Positions 1 to 9,221 of a stretch of 62,638 bases of DNA are shown here, in pieces. The notes beneath the pieces are model-generated. The model saw only the letters and a program-made list of their open reading frames with translations, ran no database searches and was not told the origin of the DNA. This DNA is from Alphaproteobacteria bacterium (lineage in GTDB: Bacteria > Pseudomonadota > Alphaproteobacteria > UBA2966): the NCBI GenBank assembly GCA_021296255.1, contig JAGWAU010000031.1, positions 1 to 62,638 on the forward strand, given 5' to 3'. The first letter of the stretch is position 1. Every line of letters starts with the position of its first letter. The translations under genes were made by a program, and so were the position numbers.

Positions 1-81
1 GGCGTCTTCGCCTCCTTCAGCAAGCATACGGATGCTAATTTCGACAACATTAGAAAGCTCGGCGTCTCGTTGCGCCATCAT
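1..81 (-). CDS. N-terminus of an unknown protein, cut by the window edge
   Basis: An open frame begins with two consecutive ATG codons (first base at 81) and stays open to the window edge, giving 27 codons. The translation begins MMAQRDAELSNVVEISI. An AGAAGGA Shine-Dalgarno-like sequence lies about 7 bases before the first ATG. The gene is divergent from the small gene and dehydratase to its right. The function cannot be told from 27 residues. Confidence rests only on the ribosome binding site and the uninterrupted frame. Confidence 0.4.
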   Translation of the reverse strand, partial: MMAQRDAELSNVVEISIRMLAEGGEDA

Positions 82-176
82 TTCTGATCCTTCTGTCTGG
101 CAGGTGGTGACCGAACCGCGCAAGATCGAGAAAGCTGACAGGAACGCCATTATCGGGAAGGTCCGGGGAGGCATAA

Positions 177-317
177 GTGTCGGAATGTGGTTCGATGCAC
201 AGATTAGACGCCGAGCGCGCCCGCTCCGTGCTGCGCGAGATGGAGCGCGGCGAGGAGCATCTGGCGGCGCGGGATGAGCGCGGGGAGCGTCTTCCCGGCC
301 ACAATTTCGCCCGCTAA
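177..317 (+). CDS. small hypothetical protein (46 aa)
   Basis: This frame starts with GTG and is preceded by a near-perfect GGGGAGG Shine-Dalgarno at 165-171 with a 5-base spacer. An internal ATG at 195 has no comparable site. The product is highly charged, rich in Arg and Glu, and probably a single helix followed by a short tail ending GHNFAR. It lies 32 bases upstream of the dehydratase gene on the same strand and could be co-transcribed with it. I do not recognise a family. The gene call rests on the ribosome binding site and strand continuity. Confidence 0.4.
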   Translation: MSECGSMHRLDAERARSVLREMERGEEHLAARDERGERLPGHNFAR

Positions 318-349
318 GGTGAGAATCCGCCATCGTGGGAGGTGTGCTC

Positions 350-2102
350 ATGGCCCGGAAGAAGCTACGCAGCCGAAACTGGTTCGACGATCCGCTCGAT
401 CCCGGCATGACCGCGCTCTATATCGAGCGTTACATGAATTTCGGCCTGACCCGCGAGGAACTGCAGTCCGGCAAGCCCATCGTCGGGATCGCGCAGACGG
501 GTTCCGACCTTTCGCCCTGCAACCGGATCCACCAGAGCCTCGCGGAGCGAATGCGGGAAGGAATCCGGGAGGCGGGCGGCATTCCGCTCGAATTTCCGGT
601 TCATCCGATCCAGGAAAGCGGCCGGCGGCCGCCGGCCGCCATCGACCGCAATCTCGCCTATCTCGGTCTCGTCGAGATCCTGCACGGCTATCCGATCGAC
701 GGGGTGATCCTGACGACGGGCTGCGACAAGACCACGCCCGCCTTGATCATGGCAGCGGCGACCACGAACCTGCCTGCGATCTCGCTCAATGGCGGCCCGA
801 TGCTGAACGGCTGGTGGGACGGACGCCGGTCGGGTTCCGGTACCATTCTCTGGGAAGCCCGCCGGTTGCTTGCCGCTGGAGAGATCGCCGACGACGAGTT
901 CATCGAGATGGTCGCCTCTTCCGCGCCGAGCCCGGGCCACTGCAATACCATGGGCACGGCGTCCACCATGAACTCGCTCGCCGAGGCGCTCGGCATGTCG
1001 CTGCCGGGCTCGGCCACCCCGCCCGCGCCGCACAGCCTATGACAGCGGCCGGCGGATCGTCGCGATGATCCACGAGGATCTCACGCCCGACAGGATCCTG
1101 ACCCGCGCCGCCTTCGAGAACGCCATCGCCGTCAACAGCGCGATCGGCGGTTCCACCAATGCGCCCATCCACATCAACGCCATCGCGCGGCATATCGGCG
1201 TCGAACTCACGCTGGTGGACTGGCAGGCGGTGGGCTACGACGTGCCGCTCCTGGTCAATTGCCAGCCGGCGGGGGAATATCTAGGGGAGGATTATCACCG
1301 CGCCGGCGGCGTGCCGGCCGTCATGGGGGAACTGCTGCGCGCCGGAAGGCTGAACGGCGACGCGTTCACCGTGAACGGGCGGACCGCGGCGGACAACGTC
1401 GCCGACGCCGCGCCGTCGGACGAGGACGTCATCCGGCCTTTCGACCGGCCGCTGAAGGAGCGGGCGGGATTCGTGGTCATGGGCGGCAACCTGTTCGATG
1501 CCGCGATCATGAAGACGAGCGTGATCTCCGACAGCTTCCGCGCCCGTTTTCTCGCGTCCGCCGAAGACCTGGACGCGTTCGAAGGCCGCGCTATCGTCTT
1601 CGACGGCCCCGAGGACTACCGGGCCCGCATCGACGATCCGGCGCTCGATATCGACGAGACCTGCATCCTGGTGATGCGCGGCGCCGGGCCCGTCGGATAT
1701 CCCGGCTCGGCGGAGGTCGTGAACATGCAGCCGCCGGCGGCGCTGATCCGGGCCGGCATCGACGAACTGCCGACCATCGGCGACGGCCGGCAGTCGGGCA
1801 CCTCCGGCAGTCCCTCGATCCTGAACGCGAGCCCCGAGAGCGCCGTCGGAGGCAACCTCGCAATCCTGGAGACCGGCGACCGTCTCCGAGTCGACCTCCG
1901 CCGCCGGCGCGTGGACATTCTGCTGCCGGAGGAAACCCTCGCCGCCCGCCGGGCGGCCCATACCCCCGCCGAGCTCGAACACCACACGCCATGGGAGGAG
2001 CTCTACCGATCCCATGTGGGCCAGTTGGCGGATGGCGGCTGTCTGGAGTTCGCGACGCGCTATCGCGCCGTGACCGCGACGGTGCCCCGTCACTCTCATT
2101 AA
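350..2102 (+). pseudogene. IlvD/Edd-family sugar-acid dehydratase, frameshifted
   Basis: The intact family dehydrates aldonic acids (L-arabinonate, D-xylonate, L-fuconate) with a [2Fe-2S] cluster and Mg2+. All three expected cluster cysteines are visible in the first part ([26 protein letters not shown]). The C-terminal half (from about 1040) continues with SGRRIVAMIHEDL and the late motif QSGTSGSPSIL. The first frame ends at 1042, where PAP is followed by four stray bases; the homologous frame resumes with AYDSGRR. Compared with relatives about six residues are missing, consistent with a deletion of roughly 17 bases that shifts the frame. The start at 350 has GGAGG about 8 bases upstream. 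Joined length would be near the family's ~580 residues. The next gene fits the following step. A sequencing or assembly error cannot be excluded. Confidence 0.8.
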
Positions 2103-2114
2103 GGGCGACCCTCG

Positions 2115-2846
2115 ATGCGTCTCCAAGGGAAGACGGTGCTGGTCACCGCGGCGGGTCAGGGAATTGGGCGAGCAATCGCGCTCATGGCCTCGAGCGAGGG
2201 CGCTCGGGTCATCGCGACCGATATCGCCGCGGACAAGCTCGCCGCGCTCGCCGACAGCGTTGCCCGGACCGACCGTCTCGATATCACCGACGGCGAGGCC
2301 ATCTCGGCGTTCGCCGCCCGGACCGGCCGGATCGACGCGCTTTGCAACGTCGCGGGCTTCGTCCACCACGGCTCGATTCTGGACGCAAACGAGGCGGAGC
2401 TCGATTTCGCCTTCGATCTCAATGTCCGCTCTATGTTCAGAACGATCAGGGCTTTCCTGCCCGACATGATCGCGGCGCAACAGGGGTCCATCGTCAACAT
2501 GGCCTCGGTGGTCTCCAGCCTGAAGGGCGTTCCCTTCCGGGCGATCTACGGAACGACCAAGGCCGCGGTAATCGGGCTGACCAAAGCGGTTGCGGCCGAC
2601 ACCGTCGGGACCAGGATACGGTGCAATGCGATCGCGCCCGGCACGGTGCAGTCTCCCTCGCTCGACGAGCGCATCGCGGCTTTCGACGACCCGGTGCAGG
2701 CCCGCCGCGACTTCATCGCGCGGCAACCGATCGGCCGGCTGGGAACGCCGGAAGAGATCGCCGCGCTCGCGGTGCATCTCTGCTCCGACGAGAGCGCCTA
2801 CACGACCGGCGCGGTGTTCGTGGCCGACGGCGGGCTGACGATGTAG
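2115..2846 (+). CDS. SDR-family oxidoreductase, 2-keto-3-deoxy-L-fuconate dehydrogenase-like
   Basis: This is a 243-residue classical short-chain dehydrogenase. It has the glycine-rich NAD site TAAGQGIG (residues 11-18), NVAG, the catalytic Ser and the YGTTK pair (Tyr and Lys near residue 142), and the C-terminal GAVFVADGG motif. The segment CNVAGFVHHGSILDA followed by NLNV-like sequence resembles the BDH2/DHRS6 branch, which includes bacterial 2-keto-3-deoxy-L-fuconate 4-dehydrogenase. It begins 12 bases after the dehydratase stop. The likely role is NAD-dependent oxidation of the 2-keto-3-deoxy acid released by that dehydratase. The substrate is inferred from this context and is not certain. 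Confidence 0.8.
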   Translation: MRLQGKTVLVTAAGQGIGRAIALMASSEGARVIATDIAADKLAALADSVARTDRLDITDGEAISAFAARTGRIDALCNVAGFVHHGSILDANEAELDFAFDLNVRSMFRTIRAFLPDMIAAQQGSIVNMASVVSSLKGVPFRAIYGTTKAAVIGLTKAVAADTVGTRIRCNAIAPGTVQSPSLDERIAAFDDPVQARRDFIARQPIGRLGTPEEIAALAVHLCSDESAYTTGAVFVADGGLTM

Positions 2847-2875
2847 CGCCAGCCGTCGAGGATCCGGGTCCTCGC

Positions 2876-3463
2876 TCAGACCTCGAGCACGAGGGCCTGG
2901 TCGAAGTCCCGGCCCTCCACGCCGGGGTAGCCCCGGGGGTTCGCGATCACGCGGGTCTCTCCGAGCGTCTCGTCGACCGCGTCGTGCATGTGCCCGTGGA
3001 CCCACAGCGCCGGCCGGAAGCGCGCGATCGTCTCCTCGAGGTCCGAGGCGAAGCCGGCATTCAAGGAGCTGGATGCGAACCACGGCCGCACGCACCGCGG
3101 GCTCGGCGCGTGGTGGGTGATGACGACCGCGGCGAGGCCCGCGTCGCGCGCCTTCGACAGCTCTGCCTCGATGAAGGCCCGGTCCTCGGCGTGCCGCCGC
3201 GCGGTTTCGTGATCCTCATCGAAACGGAAGTGATGCTTGGTATCGATGTTTCCGGTGTCCGGCCCGACCATGTATTGGGCCACGATGGGACCTCGCTGGG
3301 CGCAGTCCAACCATTGGGTGAATCCCGGATAGTCTACCTTCACCAAATCCGTCGCGCCGGAAGGCAGCGCGAGCAACCCGACCCCGATGAAGATGGCGAG
3401 AAATGACGATCTCCGTCGTGCGATCTCCGAGTGCCTCCTCCTCCCCGAGGGACGAATGAACAC
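2876..3463 (-). pseudogene. chimera: secreted nuclease N-terminus joined to metallophosphoesterase C-terminus
   Basis: The frame is 195 codons from a GTG at 3463. The C-terminal two thirds match a calcineurin-like metallophosphoesterase: VITHHAPSPR, LNAGFASDLEE, ALWVHGHMHDA and NPRGYPG carry the late His metal ligands. The early metal-binding motifs (DxH, GDxxD, GNHE) are absent. The N-terminal third has a signal-peptide-like stretch (FLAIFIGVGLLALPSGA) and then DYPGFTQWLDCAQRG and a DTGN motif. From memory these resemble the start of secreted DNA/RNA non-specific endonucleases. The junction lies near residues 70-90. A purine run complementary to the 16S anti-SD lies just inside the frame (forward 3434-3446), so the original start may be further in with a non-standard codon. 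The product cannot be a complete enzyme of either family. Confidence 0.6.
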
Positions 3464-3478
3464 GGTCGTGGCCCTTCC

Positions 3479-4270
3479 CTATATAACCGTTTCCGTCTTC
3501 CCAAAATACAGCGCGCCAATGCCACCCATCCGAAATGGCCCCGCGATCGTGCCGGATCCAATGGAACCGGTATGGCCGAATACGGTCACCAGAAAGGCTT
3601 CCAGATCGCGAGCGTTGACAGCGCGCCGCTCCGCCGTCGTGAAGGATGAGACGAACTCTTGGACGATGACGATGGCCCGTTGAGCCGATTGCCGGTCGGC
3701 CTCTGCGATGGTTGCCGCTGTGAGCGTCAGCAATTGATATCTCAGATCGAGGATCTCGCGTCGATCGAGGTCCAGCGCGAATAGGTGGGCGAGTTGTCCG
3801 ATCCTCTCGACGCCCTTCGATCGAGAATTCTGTCGCAGCCGTTTCTGCGCTTGTGAGAGCGTTCTCTCTACCGTCGACCCGAACGCCTCATCCGCCTTCG
3901 CTTCGACCCCGATGACGACTGGCCCTTTCTCGTCTTCGGCTTTCACGAGCACGTCAAGATTGGCCGGCTCCCCTGGAAACTCATCGAACTTCACTCTCGC
4001 CTCCGGCTCGGCCGACCATGAACGGATATTCCCCACGCTCCCGCAGGCCCCAAGCACCTCAGCAACGCCGGATGGAAAATCGGGTGCTGCTTCTAGCCAG
4101 AGTCGGGCGTTCTCCTTAGCGCTGCGTCCGTCCTTCCAATGCGTTCTGCCCTTCGGAGGCGCATACGAATGCCATTCCTCCAGCGTGGACAGTTGCTGTC
4201 CACCTTTCGCGATGACGCTACCGCTGGTCTTTCCCGTTGAAATAGTCGTGGGGCCCATCTCAGTTCTCAT
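3479..4270 (-). CDS. conserved hypothetical protein, DUF6946-like, possible PD-(D/E)XK fold
   Basis: The protein is about 263 residues. The conserved portion starts at LSTLEEWHSYAPPKG and includes HWKDGRSAKE, KFDEFPGEPANLDVLV and VVIGVEAKADE. The last two blocks together look like the Asp and ExK parts of a PD-(D/E)XK nuclease-type core, which is an inference. Relatives are, from memory, annotated as DUF6946 proteins of unknown role. Two starts are possible, ATG at 4270 or 4258; the frame is open further upstream to 4405, but that extension looks non-coding. It is 15 bases from the chimeric relic to its left. No partner gene indicates a restriction or defence role. Confidence 0.55.
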   Translation of the reverse strand: MRTEMGPTTISTGKTSGSVIAKGGQQLSTLEEWHSYAPPKGRTHWKDGRSAKENARLWLEAAPDFPSGVAEVLGACGSVGNIRSWSAEPEARVKFDEFPGEPANLDVLVKAEDEKGPVVIGVEAKADEAFGSTVERTLSQAQKRLRQNSRSKGVERIGQLAHLFALDLDRREILDLRYQLLTLTAATIAEADRQSAQRAIVIVQEFVSSFTTAERRAVNARDLEAFLVTVFGHTGSIGSGTIAGPFRMGGIGALYFGKTETVI

Positions 4271-4525
4271 ACAACTCGACCTGTCACTCCCAAGGTTATC
4301 GCCGCAGCTCTCGTCGTGTCCCACCGCAGCCTGGCAACTCCTCGGTCGCTGCCTACGCATCAGGCTCGCTGATTTCGCGATAGCCACCCTACGTGCGCCT
4401 TGCATCTATCCGTGACCGGACTAGTCGCCCGGGGGGCGGTCACTGGTGGCCTGCCCCCGCCGCCAGGGGCAAGTCGACCGAGCCGGGTGGCCGGCGTAGC
4501 GGAGCGGAGCCGGAACATACCTGCA

Positions 4526-5588
4526 TTAGGCTTCGACGGCATTTCTCTCGGTTGAACCCGCCCGGTCATGCCCGGCCAAGACCTTCATGATCATCGCCGC
4601 AGACACGATACCGATCGGCTGCTTGTCGCCATCGGTCACTACGGCGACGCCGCCACTTCGAGCCAGCAGATCGAACCCCCGCTCCAGCGTCACATCCTGG
4701 CCGATCTCGATCGCGCCGTCCGGAACCACGACGACGCGATCGGACGTGGTGGTCTGCGCGACGGCGCCGAATGTGAGCACGCGCGCCCTGTTGACGTCCC
4801 GCACGAAGCGCTCGACGTAGTCGCCGCCCGGCTGAAGGAGGATTTCGGAGCCGGTTCCGATCTGCCGCAGCTCGCCGTCCTTCATAATGGCGATGTGATC
4901 GCCGAGTTGCAGCGCCTCGTCGTGGTCTGGTTGATGCCGGCAATGATGGTCGGCATCGCCCGGGGAATCTGTGCGGTGAACAGCCCCTGGCGCGGCGTCG
5001 CGCCGAACGCGGTCACCGCTTCGATGACTTCGGGGTCGACCTGGCGGATGCCGAGATTGGTCAGCCTGGTGACCGGCGGTATGGCGAAGACGATGGTCGC
5101 GAGCAGCGCCGGAATCTTGCCAGGCCCGAACAGCATCACGAAGGGAATAAGGTACACGAAGATCGGCATGGTCTGCATGATGTCGAGAACCGGCAGCATC
5201 ACCGACTGCATCGCCCGGGAGCGCGACATGGCGACACCGAACGGTATGCCGAGGAGGACGGCGAGAAACGTCGCCGTCAGCATCAGGGCGATCGTCGCCA
5301 TCGCCGCGTCCCAGATCCCGATCACGCCGACCAGCGCCAGCACGCGGCAACGGTGCCGGTCACCTTCCAGCTCCGTGTCGCCAATCCGGTCAGCGCGCAG
5401 ATGGCGGCCAGGACCGCGTACCAGGGCATCCACAGCAGGACCTGCTCGATCGCGAGCAGCATCTTGAGAAGGGGAAGGAAGGCGATCTCGAGCGCTTCGC
5501 CGTAGTCGACGATGATCCAGTTGAAGCCGTCGTCGATGGCGATGCGAAGCTCCCGTGTATCGATGACCTTCGGAAAGCTCTCCGACAT
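4526..5588 (-). pseudogene. glycine-betaine/proline-type ABC transporter relic (proW fused to proV end)
   Basis: Reading leftward from ATG 5588, the first 80 codons are a ProW-type permease N-terminus (FNWIIVDYGEALEIA, WMPWYAVLAAICALTGL). A one-base-class indel near 5345 shifts the frame. The permease then continues with [20 protein letters not shown], the [16 protein letters not shown] segment and [13 protein letters not shown]. At about 4915 the sequence jumps into a ProV-type ATPase just after its H-loop ([18 protein letters not shown]) and ends with its CBS-like regulatory tail. The permease C-terminus and the ATPase Walker A, signature and Walker B regions are gone. Such transporters import osmoprotectants. 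This copy is dead in two ways, a frameshift and a fusion deletion. Confidence 0.8.
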
Positions 5589-5782
5589 GATGCAGATCCT
5601 CTCGGCGGCAGTTGACTCGCACCCCTTCGGCTACGCTACCTCCGACAAAATCCCCTCAGCTAGGCAAGACCCTTGATATTAATTTCAATTTGTCTGAATC
5701 ATGCCGGCCCGGGGCGTGGCCCGGCGAGGAGGCCGTTTGGCGGCGCGCCGGCAGGCGCTCGACCGGATCGGGCCTTGGTCGC

Positions 5783-6526
5783 TCAGTCGTTGTCCGTGAG
5801 TCCGGCCCCCGCACCCGCATCGCGCGACCGATCGGTGGTGGGCACGAGGCACTTGTTGAAGAACGCCAGCACCGTCGCTCTGGCCGCGTCGTCCACGTCC
5901 ACGCCGTGGCGGACAGCCCTGGACCTGCCGTCCGCGAGACTTCTGGTCGAAACGCGCTCGGGCGCTATCTCCGAAGCGGCGCCGTTCAGGACGATGTCGA
6001 TCGGGGAACTCCCGGGCGAAGCGATGTCTCCAGCACATGGACCGGCGATGGTCGCGATGCCGCCGCTCAGCTCGACCGCCGCGCGCCCGCCGTTCCGCAA
6101 AGGCCAAGAGAGAGCGATCCGGGCTGCGTCGAAGCTCGCCGCGGCGACCGCACCCACGACCAGCAGCGGCTGGTCGGTGTCGTCGAGCCGCAGGCGCCGC
6201 TCCATGCCACATCCCGATTCGATCGACAGCCGGTCGGCAATCACCGGTCCGGCGTAGAGCGCGGACAGGACGAGACCGTCGCCGCTCCCGACATGAATGG
6301 CATCCCCCGCGGTGCGCAGCGTGAGCGACGTGCCGCTCTGGCCGCGGCCAAGTCCATGCAGAGCCGGCAGGGCGGCCCGGGCCGGATCGAGGCCCAGATA
6401 GGCCAGATACCTGGACGCCTCGGCAAAGTCCTCGCCGATCCCGAATGGCGCACCCGCCCCCACTGCCGCGCGCGTGAAGTAGAAGTCGATTTCGTTCAGC
6501 GAAAGGGGCGTCGTCGGATCGCTCAC
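5783..6526 (-). CDS. DUF3726 family protein
   Basis: The protein is 247 residues, beginning with a GTG whose GTGA overlaps the stop of the upstream gene, which indicates translational coupling; a longer form from 6574 is possible but lacks this logic. The N-terminal SLNEIDFYFTRAAVGAGAPFG stretch and the C-terminal end RDAGAGAGLTDND are hallmarks, from memory, of DUF3726 proteins, whose biochemical role is unknown. No signal peptide or membrane segment is visible. It is the last gene of a three-gene leftward operon after an M19 dipeptidase and a 570-residue unknown. It probably acts with them on one small-molecule or peptide substrate. Confidence 0.7.
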   Translation of the reverse strand: MSDPTTPLSLNEIDFYFTRAAVGAGAPFGIGEDFAEASRYLAYLGLDPARAALPALHGLGRGQSGTSLTLRTAGDAIHVGSGDGLVLSALYAGPVIADRLSIESGCGMERRLRLDDTDQPLLVVGAVAAASFDAARIALSWPLRNGGRAAVELSGGIATIAGPCAGDIASPGSSPIDIVLNGAASEIAPERVSTRSLADGRSRAVRHGVDVDDAARATVLAFFNKCLVPTTDRSRDAGAGAGLTDND

Positions 6527-8235
6527 GGCGTCGCCCCGGACGACAGCCTCCCGGGTCTGGTCGGAAACACCCACTCCGTCTCCCGCCGGTCGGCTATTTC
6601 ATGCGGCAGCGGCGCGCCCTGATACATGTTGACCCGAGTCCACAGGTCGGACTTCGGATCGAATTTGGAGACGCCGAAGAAGGCGAGCTTGAAGCGCAGA
6701 ATATCGACCGGGCGCTGGCCGGCGCCAAGCAGATTATCGCGGATCTCGCCATAGGGACAATTCGGGGCTATCTGCACCCGCCACACGATGCTGCGGTACT
6801 CCGGCGCCTCTACCAGCAAATCGGCAACCTCGAGCGAGGCGTCGCAGTTCAGAAGCCGGTGCCTGAGCCCGCTCACTTCCCGGGCGATCGCGATGGGCAT
6901 CTCGAGATCGGCGCCGGGTTCGCTGTGACGGTCCCCAACCCGGGGCTCGAGCTTCTCCTGGGAGTAGTACCAGAACCGCTGAACGGCCTCGGGCCGCGAA
7001 TAGTCGGTGGTCAACGCCCATCCATAGTGCGTATCGATGATGCGGCGAAGTTCTCCCAGCGACATGTCGGGCCTCAGCCTGAGCGGCTCCGGGGCGCTCA
7101 TCTCGTCGCCGAGCGCATCCACGACGGGGCCGTGCTGCTCGAGCAGCAGCGACGCGGTGAACTCCTGGCCCTCGGCGGAGAAAGCCTGCTCGGCGTAGAG
7201 ATGCATCGCATCCCACGGACAGGAGCGGTGAAGCCCGGCCTGGCACCAGCTCTCCAATGCGCCGAGCTCGAGACGCAGTCCGTGAATGCGCTTCATCTGT
7301 GCTTCGTCATCGACGTTCCACTCGCCCACGAAGCGGCGAGCGCGGCCCAGAAGGGCCATGAAGCCGGCAATCTGCCCGGCGGTCGCGGACGGAAGGGCCC
7401 GCACGCGCGCCAGCGCCGTCTCCCGTGCCAAGACCCAATTGTTGATGAGGATGGGGTGCTTGATGAGGAAGGGAGCCATTCCCAGCCCGGTAGCGTTGCC
7501 GATGCCCAGATAGCGCGCATAGTTCGCGTCCAGATCGACCGCCCGCGCGCCGCCCCGGCCACGCGCAACGTGGTTGACCAGATCGATGCTCAGCCAGCGG
7601 ATCAGGTAGACGGTGAGCATCTCGGCCTGAAAGGGCCCGCGCATCTCCGGCCGGTCCGCGATCTTCGCGCGGTCGGCGCAGCCGAACTTGCCGCTTCCGT
7701 AGACCGCCGTGGTGCGCATCAGGTAGCCGACGTCGGCCAGGCGGGCGGCGTCGGGCTGTCGGCCAGCGGCGAGGCTTTCGACGACGTGCTCGAACAGGCG
7801 CATGCTCTTGTTGGCCCGCGCCAGCGTGAGCTCGCTCGATCTGAAGCGGCCTGACTCCTGCCTCGGCGTATTGGCGCGCAGTCGTTCGATATCCGCATCG
7901 TCCGGCACGCCGTCGAAGAACGAGAACGTGGCGTCCCAGGCCTCCGCGATCACGCGGTCGGTGCGCTGCTCCGGTGCGATTTCGTGCGTGTAGGCGATGA
8001 GCGAGTACGTGCGCTGTGGGCCGTGGGCGGCGTAGACCGCGACGCCGTGTCCCGCCGCATCGAGGTCGAAGCGCAGCCGCTCGAGCCGCCATCGCTCGCT
8101 CCGCATGCGGCGGATCAGCTGCCGCATGAAGCTCAGACGCGTCTGGAACGACGCGCCCATGCGTTCGAGCCGCATGACGTGCTCGGGGGCACGTAGCGGA
8201 GCGATTGCCCGGTGCTCGTCCGGGCATCCCATCAC
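6523..8235 (-). CDS. unknown 570-residue protein of the M19/DUF3726 operon
   Basis: I do not recognise this family. The frame starts GTG-ATG; the GTG at 8235 overlaps the M19 stop as GTGA. The sequence is rich in Arg, Trp and Tyr (WRLERLRFDLDAAGHGV, AYTHEI, FSFFDGVPDDADIERL). It has conserved-looking blocks RTTAVYGSGKFG, YLGIGNATGLGMAPFL and DTHYGWALTTDYSRP, and no clear signal peptide, Walker motif or long hydrophobic helix. The composition suggests a soluble enzyme or scaffold with several domains. Tight overlaps on both sides tie its expression to the dipeptidase and DUF3726 genes. Nothing in the sequence indicates a specific reaction. Confidence 0.8.
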   Translation of the reverse strand: MMGCPDEHRAIAPLRAPEHVMRLERMGASFQTRLSFMRQLIRRMRSERWRLERLRFDLDAAGHGVAVYAAHGPQRTYSLIAYTHEIAPEQRTDRVIAEAWDATFSFFDGVPDDADIERLRANTPRQESGRFRSSELTLARANKSMRLFEHVVESLAAGRQPDAARLADVGYLMRTTAVYGSGKFGCADRAKIADRPEMRGPFQAEMLTVYLIRWLSIDLVNHVARGRGGARAVDLDANYARYLGIGNATGLGMAPFLIKHPILINNWVLARETALARVRALPSATAGQIAGFMALLGRARRFVGEWNVDDEAQMKRIHGLRLELGALESWCQAGLHRSCPWDAMHLYAEQAFSAEGQEFTASLLLEQHGPVVDALGDEMSAPEPLRLRPDMSLGELRRIIDTHYGWALTTDYSRPEAVQRFWYYSQEKLEPRVGDRHSEPGADLEMPIAIAREVSGLRHRLLNCDASLEVADLLVEAPEYRSIVWRVQIAPNCPYGEIRDNLLGAGQRPVDILRFKLAFFGVSKFDPKSDLWTRVNMYQGAPLPHEIADRRETEWVFPTRPGRLSSGATP

Positions 8236-9221
8236 GATTCCCGGGCGTCGAAGGAGTCGACGAAGAATCGCAGCCAGTTGCCGTGAGCGATCTTCTCCAG
8301 CTCCTCGCGGGAAAAGCCGGCCTGCTCGAGCCCGCCGAGAATGGCTCTGAAGTGCCGGTTGTCCCTGAACCAGCCCGGTTGCTCCGGGAATCCCTCCGAG
8401 CCGGGCGCGCCCTCGCCATGGTCGACGTCGCGCGTCCAGCTACCGTTGCGCATCCAGGCGACCACGCTGTCCGGCTGGTCCTGACAAAGATCGCTGCCGA
8501 AGCCTATGTGATCGATCCCCATGAGCTCGACCGTCTCGGCGATCATCCTGCAGAAGCTCGACAGGGAGCAGGCCGAGCCGTTCTTCAGGTGATGCGGATA
8601 GAGCGATACACCGAGCATCCCGCCACTCTCCGCCAGCGCCTTCAGCACCGTGTCGGACTTGTTGCGCGGCACGGAGTGCCACTTCGCCGGATTGGCGTGC
8701 GTGATCGCGATCGGCCGCTGCGAGAGATCGATGGCCTGCAGGGTCGATTTCTCGCCCGAATGGCTCATGTCGACCGCCATGCCGACCCGGTTCATTTCCC
8801 GAATGACCTGCCGGCCCATCCGCGTGATGCCCGTGTCTTCCGCCTCGTAGCAGCCGCTGGCTAGCAGGCTCTGGTTGTTATAGGAGAGCTGCATGAAACG
8901 GATGCCAAGCTGCCTGCACATATGCACGAGGTCGATGTCGTTCTCGATGGGAGAGCAGTTCTGGCAGCCGAACACGATTGCCGTGCGTTTCTCCTTCATC
9001 GCCTTCTCGACATCAACCGCCGAGTGAAGCGGAAATATCAAGTCGCGAAATTGTTCGAAACGCCGGTTCCAGGCAGCAATATTTGTTACGGTTTCGCGGA
9101 AATTCTCGTGATAACAGATCGTCACATGGACGGCGGCGACATCGCCGTCGCGCATCTGCCGAAATATCGTTTCCGACCAGTTGGCGTACTGGAGACCGTC
9201 AATAACGGCGATTTTCTGCAT
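8232..9221 (-). CDS. membrane dipeptidase family protein (peptidase M19)
   Basis: The protein is 329 residues with M19-type metal-dependent amidohydrolase features: DGLQYANW near the start in place of the usual DGHND, FGCQNCSPIE, LGIRFMQLSYNNQ, GMAVDMSHSG (His ligand), PIAITHANP (second His) and HIGFGSDL (Asp). Typical M19 enzymes hydrolyse dipeptides or related amides with two zinc ions. The changed first motif suggests an altered metal site or substrate. There is no signal peptide, so it is probably cytoplasmic. It is the first gene of the three-gene operon and is divergent from the broken LysR gene, which probably once controlled it. Confidence 0.85.
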   Translation of the reverse strand: MQKIAVIDGLQYANWSETIFRQMRDGDVAAVHVTICYHENFRETVTNIAAWNRRFEQFRDLIFPLHSAVDVEKAMKEKRTAIVFGCQNCSPIENDIDLVHMCRQLGIRFMQLSYNNQSLLASGCYEAEDTGITRMGRQVIREMNRVGMAVDMSHSGEKSTLQAIDLSQRPIAITHANPAKWHSVPRNKSDTVLKALAESGGMLGVSLYPHHLKNGSACSLSSFCRMIAETVELMGIDHIGFGSDLCQDQPDSVVAWMRNGSWTRDVDHGEGAPGSEGFPEQPGWFRDNRHFRAILGGLEQAGFSREELEKIAHGNWLRFFVDSFDARES

